Part shown: positions 7,980 to 15,829 of the stretch, one piece after another
Position numbering within the stretch: the first letter of the stretch is position 1
Layout: every line of letters starts with the position of its first letter
Source: an uncultured Pseudorhodobacter sp.
Lineage (GTDB): Bacteria > Pseudomonadota > Alphaproteobacteria > Rhodobacterales > Rhodobacteraceae
Reading direction: 5' to 3'
NCBI GenBank assembly: GCA_937910975.1
Contig: CALEMZ010000116.1
Coordinates: forward strand, 1 to 24,217
DNA length: 24,217 bases
Notes under the pieces: generated by a model
Database searches by the model: none
The model's input: the letters and a program-made list of their open reading frames with translations, nothing else
Told to the model about the DNA's origin: nothing
Translations under genes and position numbers: made by a program

Positions 7980-8507
7980 TTATTCGCCAGCTTGCGCCGG
8001 GGGGGCCGAAACAGTGCGCGCACCGCGGGCGCGCCAGCGTTTCAATTCGGCCTGCTGATCCAGCGATTGCGCTTCATAGGCGCGGAAATAGACGTTCACG
8101 TTGAAGATACGCTCCAGAACACGGCCTTTATTGTCGCGACGGAATTCCAGATCTTCGGCGGCAAGCTCGGTGCGGATAGACGCTGAGCGGCCATAGCGCG
8201 AGGCATGATTGACCAAAGACCCATCCCCGGCCGGAATACCAGCGCCTTCACGGATGCGTCCGCCAAGGGCTGCAACGGCATCGGCCTCGGGCGTAGGGTC
8301 TGTCAGGTTGCTGCCGCCCAATGTCGGCTCAGGCAATGCTGCCAAATCACTGGGCATTTGCAACGCCTTGGGGGGCAAAATAGCGAATTCATCCGGCCCA
8401 TCGCCCGTGGCGCGCAGGTTCATCAAACGCGGATCACCATCGTCACAGGCGGCCAGCGTCAGCATCGCGATAGCTGCGAGTGCCAAAACCCCTTTTCCTG
8501 CAAGCAT
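7980..8507 (-). CDS. DUF3035 family lipoprotein
   Basis: 175-residue lipoprotein. A positively charged hydrophobic leader ends in the lipobox LAAC with Cys21, after which come Asp22 and Asp23. The mature part carries RATGDGPDEFAILPPKALQMP, the typical DUF3035 opening, and a charged C-terminus rich in Gln, Arg and Ala. I start at ATG 8507 because AAGGAGG lies five bases upstream; the open frame starts five codons earlier, on top of that ribosome site. Function unknown. Its position directly after lspA is notable because the lspA product matures lipoproteins. Aspartate at +2 is an inner-membrane retention signal in E. coli; whether the rule holds here is not known. Confidence 0.85.
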   Translation of the reverse strand: MLAGKGVLALAAIAMLTLAACDDGDPRLMNLRATGDGPDEFAILPPKALQMPSDLAALPEPTLGGSNLTDPTPEADAVAALGGRIREGAGIPAGDGSLVNHASRYGRSASIRTELAAEDLEFRRDNKGRVLERIFNVNVYFRAYEAQSLDQQAELKRWRARGARTVSAPPAQAGE

Positions 8508-8559
8508 TTCCGCCTCCTTCAATCAACTGCCCTCTGTTTAGCTCAAAGTAATCGGTACG

Positions 8560-9042
8560 TCACGGGGTCTTTCGCACCTTACTCTTGTCATTGGCAGCAA
8601 AAAGAACAAGCCCTGCCGCACCAACAAATATCGCAATGTCGGCCACATTGAACGCATAAGGGTTTTCAAAGCCACAGCATGACATATTCAGAAAGTCCGC
8701 AACCGCGCCATAGGCTAGCCGGTCTACCACATTTCCCAAGGCCCCGCCGACTAGTATTCCGGCAGAAAGTTGCGCATTTTTCGGTTGCTGGGTGCGCGCC
8801 ATCCACCGCCAAACCCAAGCGGTGATCGCAAGTGAGACCACGATCAACACCCAGCGCACAGCCTCGGCATCATGGGCAAACAGGCCGAAATTGACCCCTT
8901 TGTTCCACGCCATCCGAAACGTCAGGTACGGAGGCCACACATCCATATAGCCAATTTCGCGCAGGTTAAGGCCAAACACCACGGCCAGTTTACTGACCTG
9001 ATCCAAAACAAAAATCACAAAGGCTGCCCAGAACATCCGCAT
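8560..9042 (-). CDS. lspA: Lipoprotein signal peptidase (signal peptidase II)
   Basis: 160-residue inner-membrane aspartyl protease that cleaves prolipoproteins before the lipid-modified cysteine. Four hydrophobic segments are visible. Conserved boxes are LDQVSKL (13-19), WNKGVNFGLF (46-55), GALGNVVDRLAYGAVADF with catalytic Asp116, and FNVADIAIFVG with catalytic Asp135. The start is the ATG at 9042, one base after the purH stop, so translation is probably coupled. A longer open frame back to 9096 lies within purH and is not needed. A CysCys pair at 122-123 sits between the two catalytic blocks. Length fits the family. Confidence 0.95.
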   Translation of the reverse strand: MRMFWAAFVIFVLDQVSKLAVVFGLNLREIGYMDVWPPYLTFRMAWNKGVNFGLFAHDAEAVRWVLIVVSLAITAWVWRWMARTQQPKNAQLSAGILVGGALGNVVDRLAYGAVADFLNMSCCGFENPYAFNVADIAIFVGAAGLVLFAANDKSKVRKTP

Positions 9043-9043
9043 G

Positions 9044-10633
9044 TCAGTGCCGGAAATGCCGTTGGCCGGTAAACACCATTGCCAGCCCTGCGGCATCGGC
9101 GGCGGCGATCACCTCATCGTCGCGCATTGAGCCACCGGGCTGGATAATCGCGGTGGCCCCGGCCTCTGCTGCTGCAATCAAGCCATCGGCAAAGGGGAAG
9201 AAGGCATCAGAGGCGACGACCGCGCCTTTGGTCAGCGGGCCGGACAGGCCCATGGCCTCGGCCATGTCGATGGCTTTGCGGGCTGCGATGCGGGTGCTGT
9301 CGATCCGGCTCATCTGGCCAGCGCCAATGCCCACCGTAGCGCCATTTTTGACATAGATGATCGCATTGGATTTGACATGCTTGGCCACGGTCCATGCCAT
9401 CAAGAGGTCACGCATCTCAGATTCGGTTGGCGCGCGCTTGGTAACAACGCGCAAGTCATCCAGGGAAATATTGGCCGCATCGCGGTCCTGCACCAAAAAC
9501 CCGCCCGCGACCTGACGATAAGCAAGGCCGGGTGTTGCGGCATCAGGCAGGGTGCCTGTGGTTAGCAAACGCAGGTTCTTTTTGGCCGCAAACACGGCCC
9601 GCGCCGCCTCATCAGCATCCGGCGCGATGACGACTTCGGTGAACGTCTCCACGATCTTTTCAGCGGTTGCGCCGTCAAGCGTTTGGTTCAGCGCAATAAT
9701 TCCGCCAAAAGCAGAGGTGCGATCGCAGTCGAATGCGCGGGCATAGGCCTCTGCCAATGTCGCGCCGGTTGCCACGCCGCAGGGGTTTGCGTGTTTGATA
9801 ATCGCGCAGGCCGGGCCTTTGCCTGCAAATTCGGCCACCAACTCAAAAGCCGCATCCGTGTCATTGATATTGTTGTAGGATAACTCTTTGCCCTGCCATT
9901 GCTTGGCGGTGGCCACGCCGGGGCGGTTCGTGCCATCGGTGTAAAACGCCGCTGCCTGATGCGGGTTTTCGCCATAGCGCAGGGTTTGCGCCAAAGTGCC
10001 CGCAAAGGCACGGCGGCGTGGGGCTTGAACGCCGATCGCATTGGCCATCCAGTTGGATACGGCCGCGTCATAGGCGGCGGTGCGGGCATAGGCCTTTTGC
10101 GCCAGCTTCTTACGGAACTTCGGGCATGTCGCGCCATTGTGCTGATCCATGTCGCCCAGCAAGGCAGCATAATCCTCGACATCGATTACGACATTGACGA
10201 AAGCATGGTTCTTAGCCGCAGCGCGGATCATCGCGGGGCCGCCAATGTCTATATTCTCGATACAAGTGTCATAATCGGCACCTTTGGCCACGGTTTCCTC
10301 AAACGGGTAAAGGTTGACGACCAGCAGATCAATCGGGCCGATGCCGTGCTGTTCCATGGCGGCCAGATGCTCGGCATTGTCGCGCAGGGCCAGCAAGCCG
10401 CCATGCACCCTCGGATGCAGGGTTTTCACGCGCCCGTCCATCATTTCGGGAAAGCCCGTTACATCGGCCACATCACGCACCTCTAGCCCCGCCTGACGCA
10501 GATCATTGGCGGAGCCGCCGGTAGACAAAAGCTCTACCCCGCGCGCTGCTAGGGCGCGGGCCAGATCAATCAATCCGGTCTTGTCGGAAACGGAAAGAAG
10601 GGCGCGTTTTACCGGGACGAGTTTGGAAGTCAT
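9044..10633 (-). CDS. purH: Bifunctional AICAR formyltransferase / IMP cyclohydrolase PurH
   Basis: 529-residue enzyme of the last two steps of de novo IMP synthesis. The N-terminal cyclohydrolase domain begins KRALLSVSDKTGLIDLA and contains LLSTGG, TGFPEMMDGRVKTLHPRVHG and DLLVVNLYPFEETV. The transformylase domain starts with the LRYGENPHQAAAFY motif and carries the catalytic Lys-His pair in IIKHANPCGVA, SAFGGIIALN, and the C-terminal SDAFFPFADG and IIQPGGSMRDDEV with terminal GQRHFRH. Full length. AGAGG lies nine bases before the ATG. It sits 27 bases after the heparinase-family gene and one base before lspA. Confidence 0.98.
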   Translation of the reverse strand: MTSKLVPVKRALLSVSDKTGLIDLARALAARGVELLSTGGSANDLRQAGLEVRDVADVTGFPEMMDGRVKTLHPRVHGGLLALRDNAEHLAAMEQHGIGPIDLLVVNLYPFEETVAKGADYDTCIENIDIGGPAMIRAAAKNHAFVNVVIDVEDYAALLGDMDQHNGATCPKFRKKLAQKAYARTAAYDAAVSNWMANAIGVQAPRRRAFAGTLAQTLRYGENPHQAAAFYTDGTNRPGVATAKQWQGKELSYNNINDTDAAFELVAEFAGKGPACAIIKHANPCGVATGATLAEAYARAFDCDRTSAFGGIIALNQTLDGATAEKIVETFTEVVIAPDADEAARAVFAAKKNLRLLTTGTLPDAATPGLAYRQVAGGFLVQDRDAANISLDDLRVVTKRAPTESEMRDLLMAWTVAKHVKSNAIIYVKNGATVGIGAGQMSRIDSTRIAARKAIDMAEAMGLSGPLTKGAVVASDAFFPFADGLIAAAEAGATAIIQPGGSMRDDEVIAAADAAGLAMVFTGQRHFRH

Positions 10634-10660
10634 GGGCGGATACCTCTGAGCAGTATTGGG

Positions 10661-12361
10661 TCAGGCCAGGATCGGAAGCTCATCGCGTTCCAGATCGCGA
10701 ATGGCCAGCGGAGTATCCTGTGCCTTCGCCAAGGTCCAGCCAATCACGGCATCAAACTCTGCTACATGGCCAGAAAGCACGATTTGTTTGGCCGCACGCG
10801 GGTTCAACCGCCCCTTTTCCAAATAGACCGAGGGTTCTACCGACAATCCCTGCGCGCCCGAATGGCGGAAAATCCAAATCTCGCCACTTTTCAGAGCAAG
10901 GGAGACCGCGTTGCCTCCAAGGTCAATCGCAGCATCGACATCGGGGTGCAGGTGAAAACGGATGGAAAAGCGAATCTTCGCTTCGGCTTTGCGCGCCATT
11001 GCCGCTGCAAGGCGGGCCCGGTCGATTGGGGAAATGGCGCGCAGTTCCTCCTGCCCACCAAGGTGGCGGCCATCATGCGACAAGATCAGCAAGCGCGAAT
11101 GCGTCAGTCCATGGGTCGCGACCCAGCCATCATGGGCAAGGCGCAGGGCATGGCCTTCGGCGGTTTCCGTCGGGCGGGTTTGGGTCACATGGGCGCGGTC
11201 GGCCATGATCTCTGGCGTGCCGCGATTCAGGCGGCTGGAGGAATAGCCCTCAACCGAAAGGGTGGAATGGCTGGGCGTCGCGCGGCCTGCACGGTGCCAT
11301 TCAGCGCCAAACGGCGCGCCGGAACCACAATTGACAATCACAGGACGCCGCCCTGATGTCATTTCAAACGCAAGCGTGGAGGCATGGGCCGAAGCCCCCG
11401 CCCGCCCACCCGGCGGGTCAGCCGCATCAATGATGATCGAGGTGCGCCCACCCGAAAGCCGCAAAAAGCCCATAGCTGGCCCGCTGCCCGGCGCCGTCCT
11501 TACCCCTGAGGCCGCAAGCGCATGGTCCAGCCGCCCTTCCATTCCGCGCCCGCCCCCGTGAAACCGCGCCAAGGCCCCATCTGCATGACGCAGGCTGCGT
11601 AAAGTGGGTGCTATACGCTCAATCGCGGCACGGTGGGCCGGTGGCACTGCCTGTCCTGCTTGCCCAAGTGCCTGCGCAGCCCATGTGAGCAACGTGAAGG
11701 CATCCAGCAATTCTTCGGGGTTGCGGGTGGGCAAGCCGCCATGCACGTCAATCTCCGCCTCACATTCCGCAGCCAAGGCGGCAATGGCGGGGGCGACAAC
11801 CCGCTCCATCCCGGTTAACGCCAGCCCGGCATAGATCAGGCCTGTCAGCGCCTCAAACCGTGGCAGGCCGGGGGCAGAGGCCCGCCAGCGGCGCGACAAG
11901 AACATGGTTTGAGCGGAAAGCGCTTTGAAATAGATCTGCGTATCGGCAGAGCTTCGCCCATTCATCAGGAAAATCGCGTGGTTGATCCATCGGATCAGCC
12001 GCCGTCCGGTTAAATCCGGGATCCAACCGGGGCCGCGCCCTTTGCCATAACGGGCGATCCAGCCCCATGTCCAATCTTGTGCGCGGGCGCGGGCAATGGG
12101 GTCGCCCACTGCGGCCAGATCATCCAGCCAGCCAAAGCCGTGCGCTTCAACCCAGAATTCAGGAGCGGTTGCTGGGACGTCCCAAAGCAAAGTTCCGGGG
12201 GCCTCGATAAGCTGACCTGCAAACAAGAAATTGCCTGTGGTCAATTGTTTCCCACGTGCGAAAAGGCCGATGCTGCGCGGTTCGGGCTGTGAGACAAACC
12301 CCGTCGCCGCATGACTTCGCGACGCGCGCCAAGCCGCCAGCCAGTTCTGCCAACGCATCAT
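10661..12361 (-). CDS. Heparinase II/III family protein
   Basis: About 566-residue protein with the alpha/alpha-toroid plus beta-sandwich architecture of heparinase II/III-type polysaccharide lyases. Recognisable parts are ARGKQLTTGNFLFAGQLIEAPG, W..IP.LTGRRLIRWINHA, the linker DVHGGLPTRNPEELLDAF, LARFHGGGRGMEGRLDHAL, and the beta domain with HASTLAFEMTSGRRPVIVNCGSG, ATPSHSTLSVEGYSSSR and a C-terminal RFHLHPDVDAAIDLGG. There is no signal peptide, so the product looks cytoplasmic, unlike true secreted lyases. The start is uncertain: ATG 12361 is used, while a TTG at 12397 with upstream GAGG would add 12 residues. The location between rsmB and purH is, as I recall, conserved in related bacteria, which suggests a non-catabolic role, possibly in envelope glycan metabolism. 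That role is inference. Confidence 0.85.
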   Translation of the reverse strand: MMRWQNWLAAWRASRSHAATGFVSQPEPRSIGLFARGKQLTTGNFLFAGQLIEAPGTLLWDVPATAPEFWVEAHGFGWLDDLAAVGDPIARARAQDWTWGWIARYGKGRGPGWIPDLTGRRLIRWINHAIFLMNGRSSADTQIYFKALSAQTMFLSRRWRASAPGLPRFEALTGLIYAGLALTGMERVVAPAIAALAAECEAEIDVHGGLPTRNPEELLDAFTLLTWAAQALGQAGQAVPPAHRAAIERIAPTLRSLRHADGALARFHGGGRGMEGRLDHALAASGVRTAPGSGPAMGFLRLSGGRTSIIIDAADPPGGRAGASAHASTLAFEMTSGRRPVIVNCGSGAPFGAEWHRAGRATPSHSTLSVEGYSSSRLNRGTPEIMADRAHVTQTRPTETAEGHALRLAHDGWVATHGLTHSRLLILSHDGRHLGGQEELRAISPIDRARLAAAMARKAEAKIRFSIRFHLHPDVDAAIDLGGNAVSLALKSGEIWIFRHSGAQGLSVEPSVYLEKGRLNPRAAKQIVLSGHVAEFDAVIGWTLAKAQDTPLAIRDLERDELPILA

Positions 12362-12405
12362 CCGCGCTGCGAACCCGTCTTTACGGGAAGGAGCCAAGGT
12401 GCCTC

Positions 12406-12492
12406 ATGTCTACTGCCACTCAATCGTATCGCCCGGTTTCGGGTCTGCTTGCGTACAATCATAACCGTCTGGCCGCGTACTGTCACCGCTAA
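12406..12492 (+). CDS. Possible 28-residue small protein
   Basis: Short ORF beginning MSTATQSYRPVSGLLAYNHN and continuing RLAAYCHR to a TAA. Purine-rich ribosome-like sites lie upstream: GGAAGGAG (12386-12393) and AAGG (12396-12399), the latter six bases before the ATG. It is divergent from the heparinase gene and convergent with rsmB. Its stop codon lies in the left arm of the palindromic element, mirroring the rsmB stop in the right arm. The composition (aromatic, His, Arg, one Cys) looks protein-like and the codons are common ones, but at this length chance cannot be excluded. No function proposed. Confidence 0.4.
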   Translation: MSTATQSYRPVSGLLAYNHNRLAAYCHR

Positions 12493-12605
12493 AGCGTTTC
12501 GGCTGAAGTTGCATCAGAATTCTCGGCCTCTCAATCAGCCGCAAAGCTGATTTTGGGCGCGAGTTTGGATCTGTGATGTTTCAACGCAAACTCGAAACGC
12601 TCTAA
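12489..12605. repeat. Palindromic intergenic element with inverted AGCGTTTCG arms
   Basis: About 117 bases bounded by imperfect inverted arms. The left arm begins CTAAAGCGTTTCG and the right arm, read on the minus strand, begins TTAGAGCGTTTCG; nine bases (12493-12501 and 12593-12601) match exactly and similarity continues for about 30 bases. Inside is a second perfect stem, AATCAGC (12533-12539) with GCTGATT (12546-12552) and a six-base loop. It resembles dispersed AGCGTTTCG palindromes I recall from alphaproteobacterial intergenic DNA. Only one copy is in this window. It may also end transcription of rsmB. Confidence 0.55.
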
Positions 12606-13885
12606 TTGCTTTGTTCCGCGACGGGAAGCCGCACGCGTGCCATGAAAAACCCGTCCATTCCGCCCCATTCCGCCCAATAATCAGGGCGCAAACGCAAGCC
12701 ACCTATATCGGTGATCCATTCGGGCTCTATCCCCGACAAGGTTGGGGGCTCCACGCTCAGGCCCGGATGGCGCGCAAGTGCGGCGGTAAGCTGCGCCTCC
12801 CCTTCCTCAGGGAATAAGGAGCAGGTGCAAAAAACCAAACGCCCACCGGGCTTCAGGAAGGCCAGCGCCCGGTCAATCAGTGCCGCCTGCAGCGCCACCA
12901 GATCCTCAAGCTCTGATCCATCCTTGATATAGGGCAAATCCGGGTGGCGGCGCAGCGTGCCGGTCGCAGAGCAAGGCGCATCCAGCAGCACCGCATCAAA
13001 CAAGGCATCGGGCTGCCAATGCAGCGCATCTTCGGCAATCACCTTGGCCTTAAGGCCGGTGCGCGCAAGATTTTCAAGCAGCCGCGCCAGCCGCGGGGTG
13101 GAGATATCAAGGGCCGTGACCGATGCCCCTGCCGCCGCCAGTTGCAGCGTTTTGCCGCCGGGAGCGGCGCACAAATCCAGCACCGTTTCGCCGGGGCGCA
13201 CATCCAGCAACCGCGCAGCCATGGAGGCCGCTGCATCCTGCACCCACCATGCCCCCTCGGCAAATCCCGGCAGTTGCGACACTTGTGACGGGTTTGCGAG
13301 GCGCAGGCTGCCGTTGGGCAGCAGCGTCGCGCCATCAATCTCTGGCAGCGCGGCCTTTGGCGTCAGGTCCAGCGGTGGGGCGGCGGCCTGCACCGCCTCT
13401 ATCGCCGTCACAACATCCCGGCCCCAGTGATGCACCAAGGGTTGGCGCAACCATTGCGGCATGCGTTGCGGCGGCAGTTTGGCAAAAGCGTCTTCGGTTG
13501 CGGCAACCTTGCGCAGCACCGCATTCACCAAGCCCGAAAGATGCCCGACGCGGTTGCCGTGCCGCACCACATCCACCATCGCATTCACCACGCCATGCGC
13601 CGCACCGCCATCCACCACCAACTCTACCGTGCCAAGCCGTAAGGCATTGCGCACCAGCGAGGGGGGCGATTTGCGCAGATAGGGCTTCAGCACCCGGTCG
13701 GCTTGTTCGATATGACGCAGGGTTGTCAGCACAAGACGCTGTGCGCGGGCCTTGTCGGATGGGGAGAGGCCTTTCAATGGGCCATCCGCCATATCCAGGA
13801 CTTGGTTCAATTGTTGCCCCTCATCCAGAACGGCCTCCAAAAGCGATACCGCTGCGCTACGCGCTGCCGTTCCATCTACCGCCAT
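12602..13885 (-). CDS. rsmB: 16S rRNA (cytosine-5) methyltransferase RsmB
   Basis: 427-residue methyltransferase that forms m5C967 (E. coli numbering) in 16S rRNA. The N-terminal NusB-like RNA-binding domain (to about 140) is followed by the SAM-binding domain with DLCAAPGGKTLQL near 237-249, the catalytic Cys305 in LDAPCSATGT and the second motif cysteine in CTCSLFPEEGE (Cys355). The C-terminal GGMDGFFMARVRLP is typical. Full family length. The start at ATG 13885 faces the SDHAF4-like gene across 75 bases. The stop TAG falls within the arm of the palindromic element. It is the first gene of the long leftward run. Confidence 0.95.
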   Translation of the reverse strand: MAVDGTAARSAAVSLLEAVLDEGQQLNQVLDMADGPLKGLSPSDKARAQRLVLTTLRHIEQADRVLKPYLRKSPPSLVRNALRLGTVELVVDGGAAHGVVNAMVDVVRHGNRVGHLSGLVNAVLRKVAATEDAFAKLPPQRMPQWLRQPLVHHWGRDVVTAIEAVQAAAPPLDLTPKAALPEIDGATLLPNGSLRLANPSQVSQLPGFAEGAWWVQDAAASMAARLLDVRPGETVLDLCAAPGGKTLQLAAAGASVTALDISTPRLARLLENLARTGLKAKVIAEDALHWQPDALFDAVLLDAPCSATGTLRRHPDLPYIKDGSELEDLVALQAALIDRALAFLKPGGRLVFCTCSLFPEEGEAQLTAALARHPGLSVEPPTLSGIEPEWITDIGGLRLRPDYWAEWGGMDGFFMARVRLPVAEQSN

Positions 13886-13899
13886 AATGTCGCCCCTTG

Positions 13900-13928
13900 T
13901 TGCCCCGCCGATCCTTGCCGCCTATATC
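13900..13928 (+). promoter_or_regulatory. Candidate promoter for the SDHAF4-like gene
   Basis: TTGCCC (13900-13905), a 17-base spacer and TATATC (13923-13928) lie in the rsmB divergent region, ending about 32 bases before the start codon. Each hexamer matches four of six consensus bases, so this is a weak to moderate candidate. Confidence 0.3.
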
Positions 13929-13960
13929 AAAGCCAGAGCCCAGACAAGGAAGCCCGCAAT

Positions 13961-14164
13961 ATGTCCAGCGACGAGACGCCTGCCAACAGCGCGCCGAGAA
14001 CGCTGCCCCCCGCAGCCCAACGTGCCTTGGCAGAAGCCGAAGCGCGCCGCCAAAAGGCCGATGCCAATGCCGATGCCTTGCCAAAAGAGCTTGGTGGGCG
14101 GAAAGGGCCGGAACCCGTGCGCTATGGCGATTGGGAAAAGAAGGGTATCGCGGTCGATTTCTGA
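13961..14164 (+). CDS. SDHAF4-like succinate dehydrogenase assembly factor (DUF1674)
   Basis: 67-residue protein with the DUF1674/SDHAF4 C-terminal signature: GGRKGPEPVRYGDWEKKGIAVDF, where RYGDWEKKG and the terminal Asp-Phe are the diagnostic part. In eukaryotes SDHAF4 binds flavinylated SdhA before SDH assembly; the bacterial relative probably helps complex II in the same way. The N-terminal half is Ala/Glu/Arg-rich and low in complexity (AQRALAEAEARRQKADANAD), as usual for the family. The start is ATG 13961 with AAGGA ten bases upstream. No sdh gene is in the window. Confidence 0.85.
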   Translation: MSSDETPANSAPRTLPPAAQRALAEAEARRQKADANADALPKELGGRKGPEPVRYGDWEKKGIAVDF

Positions 14165-14170
14165 CCGCGA
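14148..14170 (+). terminator. Hairpin over the SDHAF4-like stop codon
   Basis: TCGCGGTC and GACCGCGA form a perfect eight-pair, GC-rich stem with a seven-base loop. The stem spans the last codons and stop of the preceding gene. No T-run follows, so it may be a pause, processing or weak termination signal rather than a classic intrinsic terminator. Confidence 0.4.
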
Positions 14171-14419
14171 GTCATATCCCACAAGACTATATGGCCGCTT
14201 TCTGCGCCCCGCCTTCATGGTTTTCAGCGGTGATCGCTAAAACCGTCGGGGCATCGTAGTCATTTATCGCAGGCACAGGGCGCCACCAAATGCGTATTTT
14301 TCGCGGTAAACTGCAATATCGCGCGACAAACACGCGAAACAACCCATATCATCGAGATATATGCACACTTTCCTTAAAGGATGCGGCCTAAAATCTGTCC
14401 AAATTCAGGGAGGATGCAG

Positions 14420-15541
14420 ATGGGCCCGTTCCCACATAATGCCACACGCGCAGAGATCACCGAAGCCAACCCGGCCGGGACCGATGGGTTTGAGTTCGTC
14501 GAGTTCGCCCATCCAGAGCCTGAGGCGCTGGAGGCATTGTTTACGCAGATGGGCTATGTCCGCGTCGCAAAACATAAGACAAAACAAATCACGCTGTGGC
14601 GTCAGGGCGATATTACCTATGTAATCAATGCCGAGCCGGACAGCCATGCGATGCGTTTTGTTGATGAGCACGGCCCCTGCGCGCCCTCAATGGCTTGGCG
14701 GGTGGTTGATGCGCAACATGCTTTTGAACACGCGGTTGCCATGGGCGCCAAACCCTATTTAGCGCCGGATCGCACGCTTGATGTGCCTGCGATCATGGGG
14801 ATCGGTGGCTCCATCCTTTATTTTATCGACCAATATGGCGACAAGGGCAGTGCCTATGACGCGGAGTTTGACTGGCTTGGCGCGCGCGACCCCAAGCCGG
14901 AGGGGCTTGGGTTTTACTACCTCGATCATCTGACCCATAACGTCTATCGCGGCAATATGGACACATGGTGGGATTTCTACCGCGAGCTGTTCGGCTTTAC
15001 CCAAATCCATTTCTTCGACATCGAGGGTAAGATGACCGGGCTTATCAGCCGCGCCATCACCTCGGCCTGTGGCAAAATTCGGATTCCGCTGAACGAATCA
15101 ACCGATGACAAGAGTCAGATCGAATCCTACTTGCGCAAGTATAAGGGCGAGGGCATCCAGCATATCGCGGTGGGCACCGAGAACATTTATGACGCAACCG
15201 ACCGACTGGCCGCGAACGGGCTGCGCTTTATGCCCGGCCCCCCGGATGCTTATTACGAGATGTCGCAAGCGCGGGTGAATGGCCATTCAGAGCCGTTGGC
15301 GCGAATGCAGGCCCATGGCATTTTGATTGACGGCGAAGGCGTGTTTGACGATGCAAATGGCGACCGGATGACCAAAATCCTGTTGCAGATTTTCTCCAAA
15401 ACCGTGATCGGCCCGATCTTTTTCGAGTTCATCCAGCGCAAGGGTGATGAAGGCTTTGGCGAAGGCAACTTCCGCGCCTTGTTCGAAAGCATTGAGCGTG
15501 AGCAAATCCGTTCGGGGGAATTGCAGGCCGACGTGGCTTGA
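14420..15541 (+). CDS. hpd: 4-hydroxyphenylpyruvate dioxygenase
   Basis: 373-residue Fe(II) dioxygenase converting 4-hydroxyphenylpyruvate to homogentisate in tyrosine catabolism. The iron ligands are recognisable as His170 in LDHLTHNVYRGNM, His248 in GEGIQHIAVGT and Glu336 in GPIFFEFIQRKG. IRIPLNES, PPDAYYEM and the C-terminal GFGEGNFRALFESIEREQ are also family hallmarks. I chose ATG 14420 because AGGGAGG ends six bases upstream; the open frame extends further upstream without a ribosome site. The upstream 255 bases hold a small ATATC-ATCGA-GATAT dyad near 14346-14360 but no gene. Homogentisate dioxygenase and later steps are not in the window. Confidence 0.96.
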   Translation: MGPFPHNATRAEITEANPAGTDGFEFVEFAHPEPEALEALFTQMGYVRVAKHKTKQITLWRQGDITYVINAEPDSHAMRFVDEHGPCAPSMAWRVVDAQHAFEHAVAMGAKPYLAPDRTLDVPAIMGIGGSILYFIDQYGDKGSAYDAEFDWLGARDPKPEGLGFYYLDHLTHNVYRGNMDTWWDFYRELFGFTQIHFFDIEGKMTGLISRAITSACGKIRIPLNESTDDKSQIESYLRKYKGEGIQHIAVGTENIYDATDRLAANGLRFMPGPPDAYYEMSQARVNGHSEPLARMQAHGILIDGEGVFDDANGDRMTKILLQIFSKTVIGPIFFEFIQRKGDEGFGEGNFRALFESIEREQIRSGELQADVA

Positions 15542-15545
15542 TGAG

Positions 15546-15637
15546 GCCTGATTGGGTTTGATGCAAAAAGCGCGGCGTCGGCCTTTGCGGGTAAAACACG
15601 CGATGCGAATGCCCCTGCCGCCCTTTGCAAATCAGGC
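15546..15637. other. Long imperfect inverted repeat downstream of hpd
   Basis: GCCTGATT (15546-15553) pairs with AATCAGGC (15630-15637), and just inside, TGCAAA (15562-15567) pairs with TTTGCA (15624-15629). GC-rich segments within can extend the pairing. It could be a 3' hairpin of the hpd transcript. Asymmetric spacing makes the fold uncertain. Confidence 0.25.
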
Positions 15638-15657
15638 ATATTTTTGGGCCTTTGCCA

Positions 15658-15675
15658 GCGCGCCTTTTTGCGCGC
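15658..15675. terminator. GC hairpin in the hpd-icd intergenic region
   Basis: GCGCGC, loop CTTTTT, GCGCGC: a compact six-pair stem, about 117 bases after hpd. There is no downstream T-run, but the stem is strong. Further on, CATGGTG (15688-15694) and CACCATG (15712-15718) form another dyad in the icd leader. No gene is seen in the 288 bases between hpd and icd. Confidence 0.35.
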
Positions 15676-15829
15676 AAGGGACAGGCTCATGGTGCGAATA
15701 TTTGCTTTAGCCACCATGGCAAAATATGACAGGTTGCTTGGTGCCCGTTATTGCATTTTGGGCAGCATTGAGGCATGGCGGGGGGTATATCCGCAACCGA
15801 CCTAAAAAGATCAGAGATAGGGCAAATCC

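Noticed and set aside
12489..12605. Insertion sequence or transposon remnant at the palindromic element
   Set aside because: No transposase reading frame and no target duplication could be recognised; it is kept only as a small palindromic repeat.
14191..14259. Short plus-strand ORF after the SDHAF4-like gene (22 codons)
   Set aside because: No ribosome site and no conserved-looking composition; most likely chance.
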